Below are positions 50,288 to 59,669 of a stretch of 64,000 bases of DNA, in pieces. Positions within the stretch are counted from its first letter, which is position 1; every line of letters begins with the position of its first letter. Both the position numbers and the translations under genes were made by a program. Location of the stretch: contig NZ_QJRI01000182.1 in the NCBI RefSeq assembly GCF_003254565.1, forward strand, positions 1-64,000, read 5' to 3'. The notes under the pieces are model-generated. The model did not search any database. It saw nothing but the letters and a program-made list of their open reading frames with translations, and was not told the DNA's origin. Origin of the DNA: Flavobacterium nitrogenifigens. Lineage in GTDB: Bacteria; Bacteroidota; Bacteroidia; Flavobacteriales; Flavobacteriaceae.

Positions 50288-51643
50288 ATGAAAACACATT
50301 TCATCGCCATTGGCGGAAGCGCTATGCACAATCTTGCATTAGCATTACATAATAAAGGATACCAAGTTACAGGAAGCGACGATGCTATTTTTGAGCCTTC
50401 AAAATCAAGATTAGAGAAAAAAGGAATTCTTCCTGTAGAATTGGGTTGGTTTCCAGAAAAAATCACTTCAGATATTGATGCTATTATTTTGGGAATGCAT
50501 GCGAAAGCAGATAATCCTGAATTGTTAAAAGCGCAAGAATTAGGTTTGAAAATCTATTCGTATCCTGAATTTTTATACGAACAATCTAAAAATAAAACTC
50601 GTGTTGTAATTGGTGGTTCTCATGGTAAAACTACGATTACTTCAATGATTTTACACGTAATGCACTATCATAACATTGCTGTTGATTATATGGTTGGCGC
50701 GCAGTTGGAAGGTTTTGATACTATGGTGCATCTCACGGAAGAAAATGATTTTATGGTTTTGGAAGGTGATGAGTATTTGTCTTCACCAATTGACAGACGT
50801 CCGAAATTTCATTTATATCAGCCAAACATTGCTTTGATTTCTGGAATTGCTTGGGATCATATTAATGTTTTTCCAACGTATGAAAACTATGTGGAGCAGT
50901 TTGAGATTTTCATCGAAAAAATTACAAATGGCGGAATTTTAGTTTACAACGAAAATGATCCAGAAGTAAAACGTGTTTCTGAAGCAGCAACAAATCCAAT
51001 TAGAAAAATTGCTTATTCAACTCCAGAATATTCTGTAAATGATGGTGTGACTTTGTTAAAAACTCCGGAAGGGGATATGCCGATTGAAGTCTTTGGAGCG
51101 CACAACTTGAATAACTTAGCAGGAGCAAAATGGATTTGCCAAAATATGGGCGTTGATGAAGAAGATTTCTACGAAGCAATTGCAAGTTTTAAAGGCGCAT
51201 CTAAACGTTTAGAAAAAATTGCCGAAGGAAAAGGAAAAGTAGCTTATAAGGATTTTGCGCATTCGCCAAGTAAAGTGGCTGCAACAACTAAAGCGGTAAA
51301 AGAGCAATATCCAAATAGAACTTTAGTCGCTTGTTTAGAATTGCATACTTATAGTAGTCTAAATGCTGAGTTTTTAAAAGAATATGAAGGAGCTTTAGAA
51401 TATGCTGATGTTGCTGTTGTTTTCTATTCGCCAGATGCTGTAAAAATTAAACAACTAGAAGAGGTGACTTATGAGCAAATAGCGACTGCATTCAATAGAA
51501 AAGATTTAATCATTTATACTAATCCTTCTGAGTTTAAAGAATATCTATTTAATTTAAATTTAGACAATTCCGCACTTTTATTAATGAGTTCAGGAAATTA
51601 TGGAGGTTTGAATTTTGATGAGGTTAAAAGTTTGATTAATTAG
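50288..51643 (+). CDS. mpl: UDP-N-acetylmuramate:L-alanyl-gamma-D-glutamyl-meso-diaminopimelate ligase
   Basis: A 451-residue Mur ligase: N-terminal Rossmann domain with IAIGGSAMHNLALAL (GGSAMHNLA is typical of Mpl), P-loop GGSHGKTTI (109-117), and central and C-terminal Mur domains (YKDFAHSPSKV near 318-328). It attaches the recovered murein tripeptide to UDP-MurNAc, recycling peptidoglycan. Length and motifs are normal. It is monocistronic, with a terminator at 51667. Confidence 0.93.
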   Translation: MKTHFIAIGGSAMHNLALALHNKGYQVTGSDDAIFEPSKSRLEKKGILPVELGWFPEKITSDIDAIILGMHAKADNPELLKAQELGLKIYSYPEFLYEQSKNKTRVVIGGSHGKTTITSMILHVMHYHNIAVDYMVGAQLEGFDTMVHLTEENDFMVLEGDEYLSSPIDRRPKFHLYQPNIALISGIAWDHINVFPTYENYVEQFEIFIEKITNGGILVYNENDPEVKRVSEAATNPIRKIAYSTPEYSVNDGVTLLKTPEGDMPIEVFGAHNLNNLAGAKWICQNMGVDEEDFYEAIASFKGASKRLEKIAEGKGKVAYKDFAHSPSKVAATTKAVKEQYPNRTLVACLELHTYSSLNAEFLKEYEGALEYADVAVVFYSPDAVKIKQLEEVTYEQIATAFNRKDLIIYTNPSEFKEYLFNLNLDNSALLLMSSGNYGGLNFDEVKSLIN

Positions 51644-51664
51644 AAAATTAGTCATTTAGATAAT

Positions 51665-51696
51665 TTGCCGATTGTTTTTACAATCGGCTTTTTTGT
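51665..51696 (+). terminator. mpl terminator
   Basis: GCCGATTG-TTTTTA-CAATCGGC followed by six Ts. Confidence 0.88.
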
Positions 51697-51713
51697 TTAA
51701 ATCAATATTTTTT

Positions 51714-51747
51714 TTGAAAGATTTTTCTTCTTTTTTAAATATCTTCG
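51714..51747 (+). promoter_or_regulatory. Candidate radC promoter
   Basis: TTG (51714-51716), a 23-nt spacer and TATCTTCG (51740-51747), which deviates from the -7 consensus by C in place of T. Confidence 0.35.
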
Positions 51748-51765
51748 CTTCTTAAAATTATTATT

Positions 51766-52455
51766 ATGGAAGGAGGACATTTTGCTATTAAAAATTGGTC
51801 TGATGATGACAAACCTCGTGAAAAACTTATGCTCAAAGGAAAAGAGGCTTTGAGTGATGCTGAGTTACTAGCAATTTTAATAGGTTCAGGAAGCCGCAAT
51901 GAATCTGCGGTTGCATTAAGCCAACGGATTTTGGCTACTACAAAAAATCTAACTGCCTTAGGAAAAATGTCTATTTCTCAATTGATAAAATTTAAAGGTA
52001 TAGGTGAGGCAAAAGCTGTTTCAATTGTTTCGGCTTTAGAATTGGGTAGGAGGCAAAGAATAGAAGATGTTGAAAAAGTAAAAAAAATAACTTCAAGTAA
52101 AGCTGTTTTTGATATTATGCAACCCATTATTGGGGAACTTCCTCATGAAGAATTTTGGGTGCTTTTTCTTAATAATTCAAACAAAGTGATTTCTAAATCT
52201 CAATTAAGTAAAGGAGGTATCGCTGGAACAATTGTAGATATACGTTTAGTTTTTAAATTGGCATTAGAAAATGGAGCTACAGGCTTGATTTTGTGTCATA
52301 ATCATCCTTCGGGAAGTTTAGTTCCAAGTAGTGCTGATAAACAGATTACCAAGAAAATTAAAACAGCAGGAGAAATTTTAGATGTTAAAGTTTTGGATCA
52401 TGTTATTATAACTGAATCAAAATATTATAGTTTTGTAGATGAAGGAATTTTTTAA
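51766..52455 (+). CDS. radC: RadC-family JAB/MPN-domain protein
   Basis: A 229-residue protein with an N-terminal helix-hairpin-helix region (about 20-95) and a C-terminal JAB domain: H178-N-H180-P-S-G-S with D191 form the JAMM metal site. It was long named a DNA-repair protein, but the repair role of E. coli RadC was withdrawn; its true activity is unknown. The yjjG-like gene follows 3 nt after the stop, and a secreted-protein gene overlaps that one, so three genes probably share a transcript. Confidence 0.92.
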   Translation: MEGGHFAIKNWSDDDKPREKLMLKGKEALSDAELLAILIGSGSRNESAVALSQRILATTKNLTALGKMSISQLIKFKGIGEAKAVSIVSALELGRRQRIEDVEKVKKITSSKAVFDIMQPIIGELPHEEFWVLFLNNSNKVISKSQLSKGGIAGTIVDIRLVFKLALENGATGLILCHNHPSGSLVPSSADKQITKKIKTAGEILDVKVLDHVIITESKYYSFVDEGIF

Positions 52456-52458
52456 TAC

Positions 52459-53145
52459 ATGAATACCAATATTACCGACATCTTTTTTGATTTAGATCAT
52501 ACGCTTTGGGATTTTGATAAAAACTCAGAAATGGCTTTTGATCGAATTTTCAAAACTAAGTATCAGGAAATCGTTACTCAAGATTTCATTAAAGAATATA
52601 TTCCGATCAATCAAGAATGCTGGAGATTGTATCAGAATGATAAAATTACGCATCAAGAATTGCGCTATAATCGTTTGAAGTTTTCTTTCGATGCTTTGAA
52701 TTATGCTATTTCAGAAGAGAATATTTTGGAAATTGCCAATGATTATATTGAGTTTTTGACTGATAATAATTATCTTTTTGATGGAGCAATTGAAGTTTTG
52801 GATTATTTAAAGCCAAAATATAAACTTCATATCATTACAAATGGATTTGCTCACGTGCAGGAAAAGAAAATTAATAATGCTTCGCTAGGAGGTTATTTCA
52901 GCACTATTACAAATTCGGAGCTAGCTGGGGTTAAAAAGCCAAATAGTATTATATTTGATTATGCATTAAATTTGGCTAATACTTCAAAAGAAAACAGCAT
53001 TATGATTGGAGATGATTTTGAAGCAGATGTAAATGGTGCCTTAAATGCTGGTCTAGATGCTATTTTTTTTAATGAGAAAAAAATCGACGTTTCGAAAAAC
53101 TATAAACAAATTAACCATTTATTAGAACTAAAAAAATATTTATAA
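52459..53145 (+). CDS. YjjG-type HAD nucleotidase
   Basis: A 228-residue HAD phosphatase: motif I FFDLDHTLWDF (D11, D13), motif II ITNGF, Lys in GVKKPNSIIF, and motif IV MIGDDFEADVNGA. The WDFDKNS segment after motif I is typical of YjjG, which removes phosphate from non-canonical pyrimidine nucleotides and so protects the nucleotide pool. The protein is cytosolic. It lies between radC and a small exported protein gene. Confidence 0.85.
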   Translation: MNTNITDIFFDLDHTLWDFDKNSEMAFDRIFKTKYQEIVTQDFIKEYIPINQECWRLYQNDKITHQELRYNRLKFSFDALNYAISEENILEIANDYIEFLTDNNYLFDGAIEVLDYLKPKYKLHIITNGFAHVQEKKINNASLGGYFSTITNSELAGVKKPNSIIFDYALNLANTSKENSIMIGDDFEADVNGALNAGLDAIFFNEKKIDVSKNYKQINHLLELKKYL

Positions 53146-53912
53146 TGATGAGAATTAAATTTTTATTTGCTGCACTTTTATGTTCAGTTGTTGGATTTGC
53201 GCAGTCTATTAATGATTACAAAGCTGTAATTATTCCTTTGAAATATGAGTTTATGAAGACTGAAAATCAATATCGTTTGGCGACTTTAAGTAAACAAAAT
53301 TTGATTAAAGCTGGTTTTGAAGCTTTTTATTCAAACGAACAGCTTCCTGATGGTTATACAGATCGTTGTCAGGTTTTGTATATTGATGTGGTAAAAGATA
53401 ATGCTTTCTTAGTAACTAAACTTATTGTGAAATTAAAAGATTGCTTTGGTCAAGTTGTTTATACTTCAGAAGTAGGAAGAAGTAAAGAAAAAGATTATGA
53501 GGTAGCTTATAAAGAAGCGCTAGATAATGCTTTTAAGTCAGTCTCTGCTTTGCATTATAAATATAGCGGTAATCCGGTTGCGACTTCAAAAACACCTGCT
53601 CCTGTAAAAACTGCTGTAGCGACTACTGCTGTAGCAACAACTGCAGTTGCAACCCAAGTAGCTACTGCGTCTTCACCTGATTTAAAAGATCCAAATTTGT
53701 TATATGCTCAGCCAACAGAATCTGGTTACCAATTGATTGATAAAACACCAAAGGTAGTTATGAAGCTTTTTAAAACTTCGCAACCAAATGTTTATATTGC
53801 AAGCAAAGATAATGTTCAAGGTTCTTTAATCTTAAAAGAAGACGGACAATGGTATTTTGAATCTTATCAGAATGATAAATTAGTTTCAGAAAAAATTGTA
53901 GTTAAATTCTAA
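53145..53912 (+). CDS. Secreted protein of unknown function with Ala-Val-Thr repeat linker
   Basis: A 255-residue protein with a signal peptide ending at VGFAQ (residues 1-20). An N-terminal domain (about 21-145) is joined to a C-terminal domain (about 190-255) by a low-complexity linker containing AVATTAVATTAVATQVATA. I recognise no family. The two-domain layout with YQLIDKTPKVVMKLFKTSQPNVYIA suggests a periplasmic or surface role. The ATG overlaps the yjjG-like stop (TAATG), so it is coupled to that gene. Confidence 0.7.
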   Translation: MMRIKFLFAALLCSVVGFAQSINDYKAVIIPLKYEFMKTENQYRLATLSKQNLIKAGFEAFYSNEQLPDGYTDRCQVLYIDVVKDNAFLVTKLIVKLKDCFGQVVYTSEVGRSKEKDYEVAYKEALDNAFKSVSALHYKYSGNPVATSKTPAPVKTAVATTAVATTAVATQVATASSPDLKDPNLLYAQPTESGYQLIDKTPKVVMKLFKTSQPNVYIASKDNVQGSLILKEDGQWYFESYQNDKLVSEKIVVKF

Positions 53913-53927
53913 AATATAAAATGCGGT

Positions 53928-55205
53928 TTAATAGCCGTATTTATCTTTCCAACGGTTCTTTAAAAATTCGCGGGTACTGTTCTCTCTAGAATTGTTTCCA
54001 GGATTGTAAAGAACCGTTTTTTTTATGGCATCTGGCAAAAACTCTTGTTCTGCAAAATTATTTGCATAATCATGTGAGTACTTGTATTCATCTCCATATC
54101 CTAGTTCTTTCATTAATTTGGTCGGAGCATTTCGCAAGTGGAGAGGAACAGGCAAGTCGCCTGTTTGCTTTACTAATTGCTGTGCATTTCCAATTGCCAA
54201 ATAAGAAGCATTGCTTTTTGGCGAAGTCGCTAGATAAATGGCACATTGGCTTAATATAATGCGACTTTCTGGATACCCAATAGTGGTAACGGCCTGAAAA
54301 GTATTATTGGCCATTATTAATGCAGTTGGATTGGCATTGCCAATATCTTCGCTTGCAAGAATCAGCATTCTTCTGGCAATGAATTTTACATCTTCACCGC
54401 CTTCAATCATTCTGGCTAGCCAATAAACGGCTCCGTTGGGATCGCTGCCACGAATAGATTTTATAAATGCAGATACTATATCGTAATGTTGTTCGCCAGT
54501 TTTGTCATAAAGAACAGTGTTTTGCTGTACAAGCTCTAGAACGCGATCGTTGGTAATTGTAATTTCGTCCCCTGCAGAAGCATTAATAACAAGTTCAAAT
54601 ACATTTAGAAGTTTTCTGCCGTCACCGCCCGAAATACGTATTAAAGCTTCTGTTTCCTTTAAATTTATCTTTTTTGTCAATAAATAGGCGTCAGTTTTTA
54701 TTGCGCGCTCTAAAAGAGCTTCTAAATCGGCTTTTGTAAATGCATTTAGGATATAAACCTGGCAACGTGACAATAATGCAGGAATCACTTCAAAACTCGG
54801 GTTTTCGGTTGTGGCGCCCACCAATGTTATCCAACCTTTCTCGACAGCTGCCAAAAGTGAATCTTGCTGTGATTTACTAAATCGATGAATCTCATCAATA
54901 AATAGTATTGGATTTTTAGCAGTAAAAAGCCCGCCACTTTGTTTTGCTTTATCAATAACATCGCGAATGTCTTTTACGCCAGAGTTTATGGCGCTTAGAA
55001 TGTAAAAAGGTCTTTTTGATTCCTGAGCAATGATTTGGGCCAAAGTTGTTTTTCCTGTGCCAGGAGGCCCCCAGAAAATCAACGAAGGAATTATTCCTTT
55101 TGAAATTTGCTGTGTTAAAGAACCAGTTGGTCCAACCAAATGTTGCTGGCTTATATAATCTTCTAATTTCTGCGGACGAATACGCTCTGCTAAAGGTGCT
55201 TCCAT
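53928..55205 (-). CDS. rarA: Replication-associated recombination protein A (RarA/MgsA)
   Basis: A 425-residue AAA+ ATPase: GPPGTGKTT Walker A (46-54), Walker B ILFIDEIHRFSKSQQD, sensor GATTENPSFEV, and a C-terminal MgsA domain with GSDPNGAVYWLARMIEGGED. It acts at stalled replication forks with SSB. The start and length are normal. It is convergent with the preceding secreted-protein gene across 15 nt. Confidence 0.95.
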   Translation of the reverse strand: MEAPLAERIRPQKLEDYISQQHLVGPTGSLTQQISKGIIPSLIFWGPPGTGKTTLAQIIAQESKRPFYILSAINSGVKDIRDVIDKAKQSGGLFTAKNPILFIDEIHRFSKSQQDSLLAAVEKGWITLVGATTENPSFEVIPALLSRCQVYILNAFTKADLEALLERAIKTDAYLLTKKINLKETEALIRISGGDGRKLLNVFELVINASAGDEITITNDRVLELVQQNTVLYDKTGEQHYDIVSAFIKSIRGSDPNGAVYWLARMIEGGEDVKFIARRMLILASEDIGNANPTALIMANNTFQAVTTIGYPESRIILSQCAIYLATSPKSNASYLAIGNAQQLVKQTGDLPVPLHLRNAPTKLMKELGYGDEYKYSHDYANNFAEQEFLPDAIKKTVLYNPGNNSRENSTREFLKNRWKDKYGY

Positions 55206-55381
55206 AATTACAAAATTACTATTTTAAGATTTAAATTTCATTCATTCAAAAGTTAAAACAGTTCGCAGAAAGAAGGATTGTTCTGATTTGAGACATTTTT
55301 TTTTATCTTGGTATGACAAAATATCAGTTAAATATTTTTGGATAGTTTTTTGAGTTCCGTTAATTGTTATTTTGTAAACAT

Positions 55382-56146
55382 ATGAGCAACACTAATTTTA
55401 AGTTTTCAAATTCGGTTATTGGGCTTCCGCTGTTTTTTGTCCTTTTTTTATGGGTTGTCTATTGGCTTCAGATTCGCTTCGATTTTGATTTTTATCGATT
55501 TGGAATTTATCCTCGAGATTTTGTTGGACTGCGAGGTGTTTTATTCAGCCCATTTATTCACGAAAATTTAGATCATTTATACAATAACAGTATTCCACTT
55601 TTGATACTGTTGGCAGCTATGCAATTCTTTTATCCTAAACAGACTTTGGGTGTCATAGCCTATGGGATTTTATTTTCAGGATTAATTACTTGGATTGTCG
55701 GACGAGAGAATTTTCATATAGGAGCAAGCGGGTTGATTTATGTTTTGGTAAGCTTTATTTTTTTTAAAGGGATTCAAACTAAATATTACAGATTGGTGGC
55801 TCTATCCTTGACAGTTATTTTACTTTATGGTGGAATGATCTGGTATGTTTTTCCGGATGTTGATCAATCTATTTCGTGGGAAGGGCATTTGGCAGGGCTT
55901 ATTACAGGATTTGTTTTAAGTTTATTCTATAAAGCGCCCGAGTATGCAAAACCAATTGTTTACGATTGGCAACGTCCCGATTTTGATCCAGACAGCGATC
56001 CTTTTATGAAGCATTTTGACGAAAATGGAAATTTTGTTGTTTTTCCTGATGAAGAAGAGGAAGATTTAGGATATTTTTTGTCTAGTCATCCAGTAAATTA
56101 TATTGTGACTAAAAAAGAAGCTACTGAAGAAGATGGTGCTCAATAA
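55382..56146 (+). CDS. Rhomboid-family intramembrane serine protease
   Basis: A 254-residue protein with about six helices. The catalytic Ser is S117 in HIGASGLIY, and the His is H169 in WEGHLAGLITG. FSPFIHENLDHLYNNSIPLL carries the conserved His/Asn of helix 2. The acidic, cytosolic C-terminal tail (about 195-254) is unusual but common in this phylum. It cuts membrane-spanning substrates, here unknown. The start is set at MSNTNFKFSN rather than six codons earlier. Confidence 0.9.
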   Translation: MSNTNFKFSNSVIGLPLFFVLFLWVVYWLQIRFDFDFYRFGIYPRDFVGLRGVLFSPFIHENLDHLYNNSIPLLILLAAMQFFYPKQTLGVIAYGILFSGLITWIVGRENFHIGASGLIYVLVSFIFFKGIQTKYYRLVALSLTVILLYGGMIWYVFPDVDQSISWEGHLAGLITGFVLSLFYKAPEYAKPIVYDWQRPDFDPDSDPFMKHFDENGNFVVFPDEEEEDLGYFLSSHPVNYIVTKKEATEEDGAQ

Positions 56147-56203
56147 TTTTCATTAAGATAAAAAGATTAAATTTGTTAGATAACAATTTAATTTTTGGGC
56201 ACT

Positions 56204-56710
56204 ATGAAGAAAATGAGCTTTTTAGTTTTGTTTTTGTGTTTTATATTTTATGCAGAAGGTTTTGCTCAGTGTGAAATAAAAAATAGGGTGCAGGCCGACG
56301 GGAGTATGATATACTATTTTGAGCCTGCCGCTTTTTATACCACAAAATCAAAATCCTTAAAAATTAATATTGTTACTGATAAGGAACATTATTTTGTTGC
56401 ATTGCAGCCTACACCATTTCCCGAAAAGAAAGTTGGAAAAAAGATAAAAGAAGATTTAATAATTCATCTTGCCGATAACAAGACTTATAATTTAGCGCAT
56501 TACGACACACAATATTGACACAACGATTCTATAATGCAAGTTCTTTATTTGATCAATGATAAAGATCTTGATGCATTTTCTAATTATGAAGCTGTTAGTG
56601 CAGAAATCAATATGCAGGGTACTGAATTTGTTAGAAGCTATAATTTTAAGCTTCATAAAAATGCTATTGTCGAACAGCTCAAATGTTTTTTAAAGAAAGA
56701 AGAAAATTAA
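56204..56710 (+). pseudogene. Small secreted-protein gene interrupted by an in-frame TGA
   Basis: The frame starts at ATG 56204 (signal peptide ending GFAQ) and reads to a TGA at 56516-56518 after YDTQY. It then continues in the same frame without another stop to a TAA at 56708-56710 (HNDSIMQVLYLINDKDLDAF... to FLKKEEN). The C-terminal part has normal coding character and no start of its own in a good position except ATG at 56534. Together the parts make a ~168-residue protein, so one base change or true readthrough is the simplest explanation. The TGA is followed by C, the weakest stop context. The family is unknown. Confidence 0.65.
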
Positions 56711-56711
56711 G

Positions 56712-57515
56712 CTATTCCTCATCTTTAACTTCAGGATGTTTTTTGTTTTTTATTTTCTTTTGAAGATTTCTTAAAAGATTATTGAAAGTTATGGTGAGTG
56801 AAGCTGCATTGGTTGTCTGGTTCCCGTTACTTCGTGGGAGATATTCATTGCAATAAGTCAATTCTATCTGAAAATCATCCGAAAACAAATAGCCAGCTCC
56901 AACGTTGAATCGATTCCGGTCAAAGAAACTTTCGCCCGTAACATTTGCTCCAGATTTAAAATAAACTTCGTCTGAAGCAATTGCATATACAACACCAGCT
57001 CTTAACATCTTACTATTGATTGGTTGCATATATTTAATTTGCTGACGGTATCTAAAAACATTTTCATAATCATCATCTTTGTTTTTCATATGACGGAATT
57101 CAGTACGCATTCTTGTACTCAAAGTATATCCAGTTTTATGAAAATAGTAAATTCCTTGGAGAGCAAATCGTGTTTCGGGAGACTCGAATTGACCTATTTC
57201 AGGAACGTCTCTATTGTTGAAATAAGCTATAAAAGCGGAGAATTTCCATCTTGGAGAGAAATAGTAGTGCCCCCAACCTCGAATAGATCTCTGTATAGTA
57301 TTTTCGAATAAATTTGGTGATGATTCAGTACTACTGTAAGCGGCCGCAAAATCTATTTCAGTAGCCCACTTTTTACTTAAAGTTTGGTTGAACTGAATTT
57401 CATTCCAGAACTGATTATACGTAGTACTTTGTCCGAAGCTGTTTGTGATAAATAAAATGACAAACAGGCATCGGAATATTATAAGTCTTGATTTTGAATT
57501 AGATTTTGAAAGCAT
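56712..57515 (-). CDS. DUF2490 outer-membrane-like protein
   Basis: A 267-residue protein with a signal peptide (to about residue 29, FGQ) and a series of alternating amphipathic strands (WNEIQFNQTLSKKWATEIDF, RSIRGWGHYYFSPRWKFSAFIAYF and so on) ending in a basic tail. This matches DUF2490, thought to form a small outer-membrane beta-barrel. The function is unknown. It is convergent with the interrupted gene, only one base away. Confidence 0.85.
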   Translation of the reverse strand: MLSKSNSKSRLIIFRCLFVILFITNSFGQSTTYNQFWNEIQFNQTLSKKWATEIDFAAAYSSTESSPNLFENTIQRSIRGWGHYYFSPRWKFSAFIAYFNNRDVPEIGQFESPETRFALQGIYYFHKTGYTLSTRMRTEFRHMKNKDDDYENVFRYRQQIKYMQPINSKMLRAGVVYAIASDEVYFKSGANVTGESFFDRNRFNVGAGYLFSDDFQIELTYCNEYLPRSNGNQTTNAASLTITFNNLLRNLQKKIKNKKHPEVKDEE

Positions 57516-57566
57516 TAATTAAAGGTATTTAATTATTTCATTCGCATCTTAATTTATCAATGTATT

Positions 57567-58301
57567 TTAGGTTCTTTGTCGAACAGCTTCATATAGGAAA
57601 GCACCGCAGGCAACAGACACGTTCAAAGATCCGATTGATCCAAACATTGGCAGTTTTGCTTTTTCATCTACTATTTTTAAAACAGAAGGATTAATTCCGC
57701 GATCTTCAGATCCCATAATAATGGCTAATGGTTCTGAAAGCGATATGTCATATATGTTTTGATCAGTTTTTTCAGTCGCAGCAACCGTTTTTATTCCAGA
57801 ACCTTGCAGATAAAAGATAGCATCTTTTATGTGCTCAACTTTGCAGATAGGCACATTAAAAACAGCTCCAGCAGAAGTTTTAACTGTGTCACCATTTACT
57901 GGGGCAGATCCTGCTTTTTGTACAATGATCCCGTTAACACCTGTGCATTCTGCAGTTCTAATTATAGCTCCAAAATTTCTAGCATCTGATATTTGATCCA
58001 ATATAAGAAAAAGAGGTTTTGCACCAGATTCAATTGTAGATTCAACTAAATGTTCTAAATCGATAAAGCCAATAGGAGAGATGGTAGCTACAGCACCTTG
58101 GTGATTGTTTGGAGTAAGACGGTTTAGTTTTTCTACAGGCACATAAGAGAAATTAACGTTTGCACGTTTCATTACCTTCATTAAATCTTTCATAAGCTCA
58201 CTAGAAATCTCTTTCTGTATGAAAACTTTGTCTACTTCTTTTCCTGCCTGAATTGCTTCTATTATGGCTCTAATGCCAAATATTTGATGTTCTTTTTCCA
58301 T
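57567..58301 (-). CDS. rlmB: 23S rRNA (guanosine(2251)-2'-O)-methyltransferase RlmB
   Basis: A 244-residue SpoU-type trefoil-knot methyltransferase with the N-terminal SpoU_sub_bind domain (FGIRAIIEAIQAGKEVDKVFI), motif 1 LDQISDARNFGAIIRTAEC (Asn and Arg of the SAM/RNA site), motif 2 IIMGSEDRGINP, and motif 3 NVSVACGAFLYEAVR. It methylates the ribose of G2251 in 23S rRNA. The start is set at MEKEHQIFG; 13 residues upstream do not belong to the domain. Its gene follows the Sus locus terminator. Confidence 0.93.
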   Translation of the reverse strand: MEKEHQIFGIRAIIEAIQAGKEVDKVFIQKEISSELMKDLMKVMKRANVNFSYVPVEKLNRLTPNNHQGAVATISPIGFIDLEHLVESTIESGAKPLFLILDQISDARNFGAIIRTAECTGVNGIIVQKAGSAPVNGDTVKTSAGAVFNVPICKVEHIKDAIFYLQGSGIKTVAATEKTDQNIYDISLSEPLAIIMGSEDRGINPSVLKIVDEKAKLPMFGSIGSLNVSVACGAFLYEAVRQRT

Positions 58302-58332
58302 GGGACAAATATAGGTAATATGTTTATATAAA

Positions 58333-58361
58333 AAAACCACCCCAAATTAATGGGATGGTTT
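58333..58361 (-). terminator. Terminator of the Sus-like locus
   Basis: On the minus strand AAACCATCCC-ATTAATTT-GGGGTGGTTT followed by seven Ts. Confidence 0.85.
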
Positions 58362-58385
58362 AAGTAAAATGCTATATGCAATTTT

Positions 58386-58892
58386 TTAGTGCTCGTCTTC
58401 TTTGAAACCAGTTCTCTTATATCCTTTTATTTCATAGACAGTTCCTGCATCAGTGTCATCTGAGAATGTAGCTTTGAAAGAGATACCATCAACAATATGA
58501 CCTCCAGTAGATTTAGTGTCATTCTTAGTGACTTTCCCTTCTGTGATAGTTACATTAACTTTATATCCATCGACATCACTTGCTAAATTACTTCCTGCAA
58601 ATACAGATGAACCTACTGTTACTGGTGACTTAACTTTAAAATTCCAAATTTTGCCATGGTCATCAATCCACATTTCTTTTCCGTCATTTGCGGATGTGTT
58701 ATAAGTAGAAAGAAGAGTATAATTAACTACTACTTTTCCATTAACTAATGTTTGAACATACCAGTCTCCTGACATTGATTCAGTTGATGTTCCTCCTGGG
58801 TCAGTGTCTCCAACTTCATCGCAAGATGCAAATGAAGCAAGTACAAATATAGCTGCAATTATACGTGTTATATTTTGTTTCAATTTTTTCAT
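58386..58892 (-). CDS. Lipid-binding-like lipoprotein of a Sus locus
   Basis: A 168-residue lipoprotein (Cys at FASCDE, residue ~24). The mature part, beginning with an acidic Gly/Ser/Thr linker and then SMSGDWYVQTLVNGKVV, resembles PF12888-type putative lipid-binding proteins found at the ends of SusC/SusD loci. The compact beta-rich domain probably sits on the outer membrane surface. Its ligand is unknown. It is the last gene of the minus-strand SusC-SusD operon. Confidence 0.65.
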   Translation of the reverse strand: MKKLKQNITRIIAAIFVLASFASCDEVGDTDPGGTSTESMSGDWYVQTLVNGKVVVNYTLLSTYNTSANDGKEMWIDDHGKIWNFKVKSPVTVGSSVFAGSNLASDVDGYKVNVTITEGKVTKNDTKSTGGHIVDGISFKATFSDDTDAGTVYEIKGYKRTGFKEDEH

Positions 58893-58902
58893 TTTAATAA
58901 TT

Positions 58903-59658
58903 TTAAGGTTGTACTTGAGTTAATGTTGATACAAAAGTATAAGTAGTTTCAGCATCAGCTTCCCAAACCGTTGTAAGTACAAGTGTTTTAGTGGCAGGAT
59001 CAACAGTTAAACCTGTAATGTTAGCAGATCCTCCGAATTGCTTGTTTGTCAAAGGGTTGCCTGGAAAAGTGAAAGTATTTGTTGGAATATCACCAGCAAT
59101 TTTTCCTCCTAAAGTAGCAGAGTTAATTCCTATACTTCTACCAAGATCATACCAACCTCCAAAAGCATCAGAAACACCGAAAGTACCATCAGTATTTTTC
59201 CAAATATAAACATATTTCATATTTACTGAGCTTCCTTGAGAAGCACTCATCAATACTCCATTTCTTTTTACTGTAGAGGTGTATACTCCTTCTATACTGT
59301 TAACTAAATCTCCAGTTTTATAAACAATAATTTTTCGGGCTTTAGTTGCCTTGTATCCATCTTTGTTTACTGCACTATAATTTTCTGTATACTCGTCAAT
59401 TTTGTTAACATCTAGAGTAGTGCCTCCTCTGTATTTTCCACCTGTCAAAGCTGTTGCAGTTGGTATTACAGCTCCGCCTTCTGTAGATACAGCACCTGGA
59501 TCTGTATAAGTTTGACCAAGTGGTAAGAAGAATGGATTGTCACCTTTGATAGTAATAACAGCATAGTTTGTTACTTTAGAGACATTGTCAGAATCTGCTG
59601 AGCATGATGTTAGTAGCAAACTGCTAAACACCATTAATTGTATAAATATTTTTTTCAT
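58903..59658 (-). CDS. DUF5011/DUF5012-type Ig-like lipoprotein
   Basis: A 251-residue lipoprotein (Cys at LLTSCSAD, ~19). Residues ~33-115 form a DUF5011/DUF5012-like immunoglobulin domain, with PLGQTYTDPGAVSTEGG and EYTENYSAVNKDGYKATKARKIIVY. The C-terminal half is beta-rich and not recognised. Such proteins accompany SusD homologues and are thought to bind the substrate at the cell surface. It lies 11 nt after the SusD-like gene. Confidence 0.75.
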   Translation of the reverse strand: MKKIFIQLMVFSSLLLTSCSADSDNVSKVTNYAVITIKGDNPFFLPLGQTYTDPGAVSTEGGAVIPTATALTGGKYRGGTTLDVNKIDEYTENYSAVNKDGYKATKARKIIVYKTGDLVNSIEGVYTSTVKRNGVLMSASQGSSVNMKYVYIWKNTDGTFGVSDAFGGWYDLGRSIGINSATLGGKIAGDIPTNTFTFPGNPLTNKQFGGSANITGLTVDPATKTLVLTTVWEADAETTYTFVSTLTQVQP

Positions 59659-59669
59659 CAGTTAATTTT

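Noticed and set aside
56516..56518. Selenocysteine codon
   Set aside because: No SECIS-like hairpin follows the TGA, the protein shows no redox motif there, and the pathway is not expected in this group.
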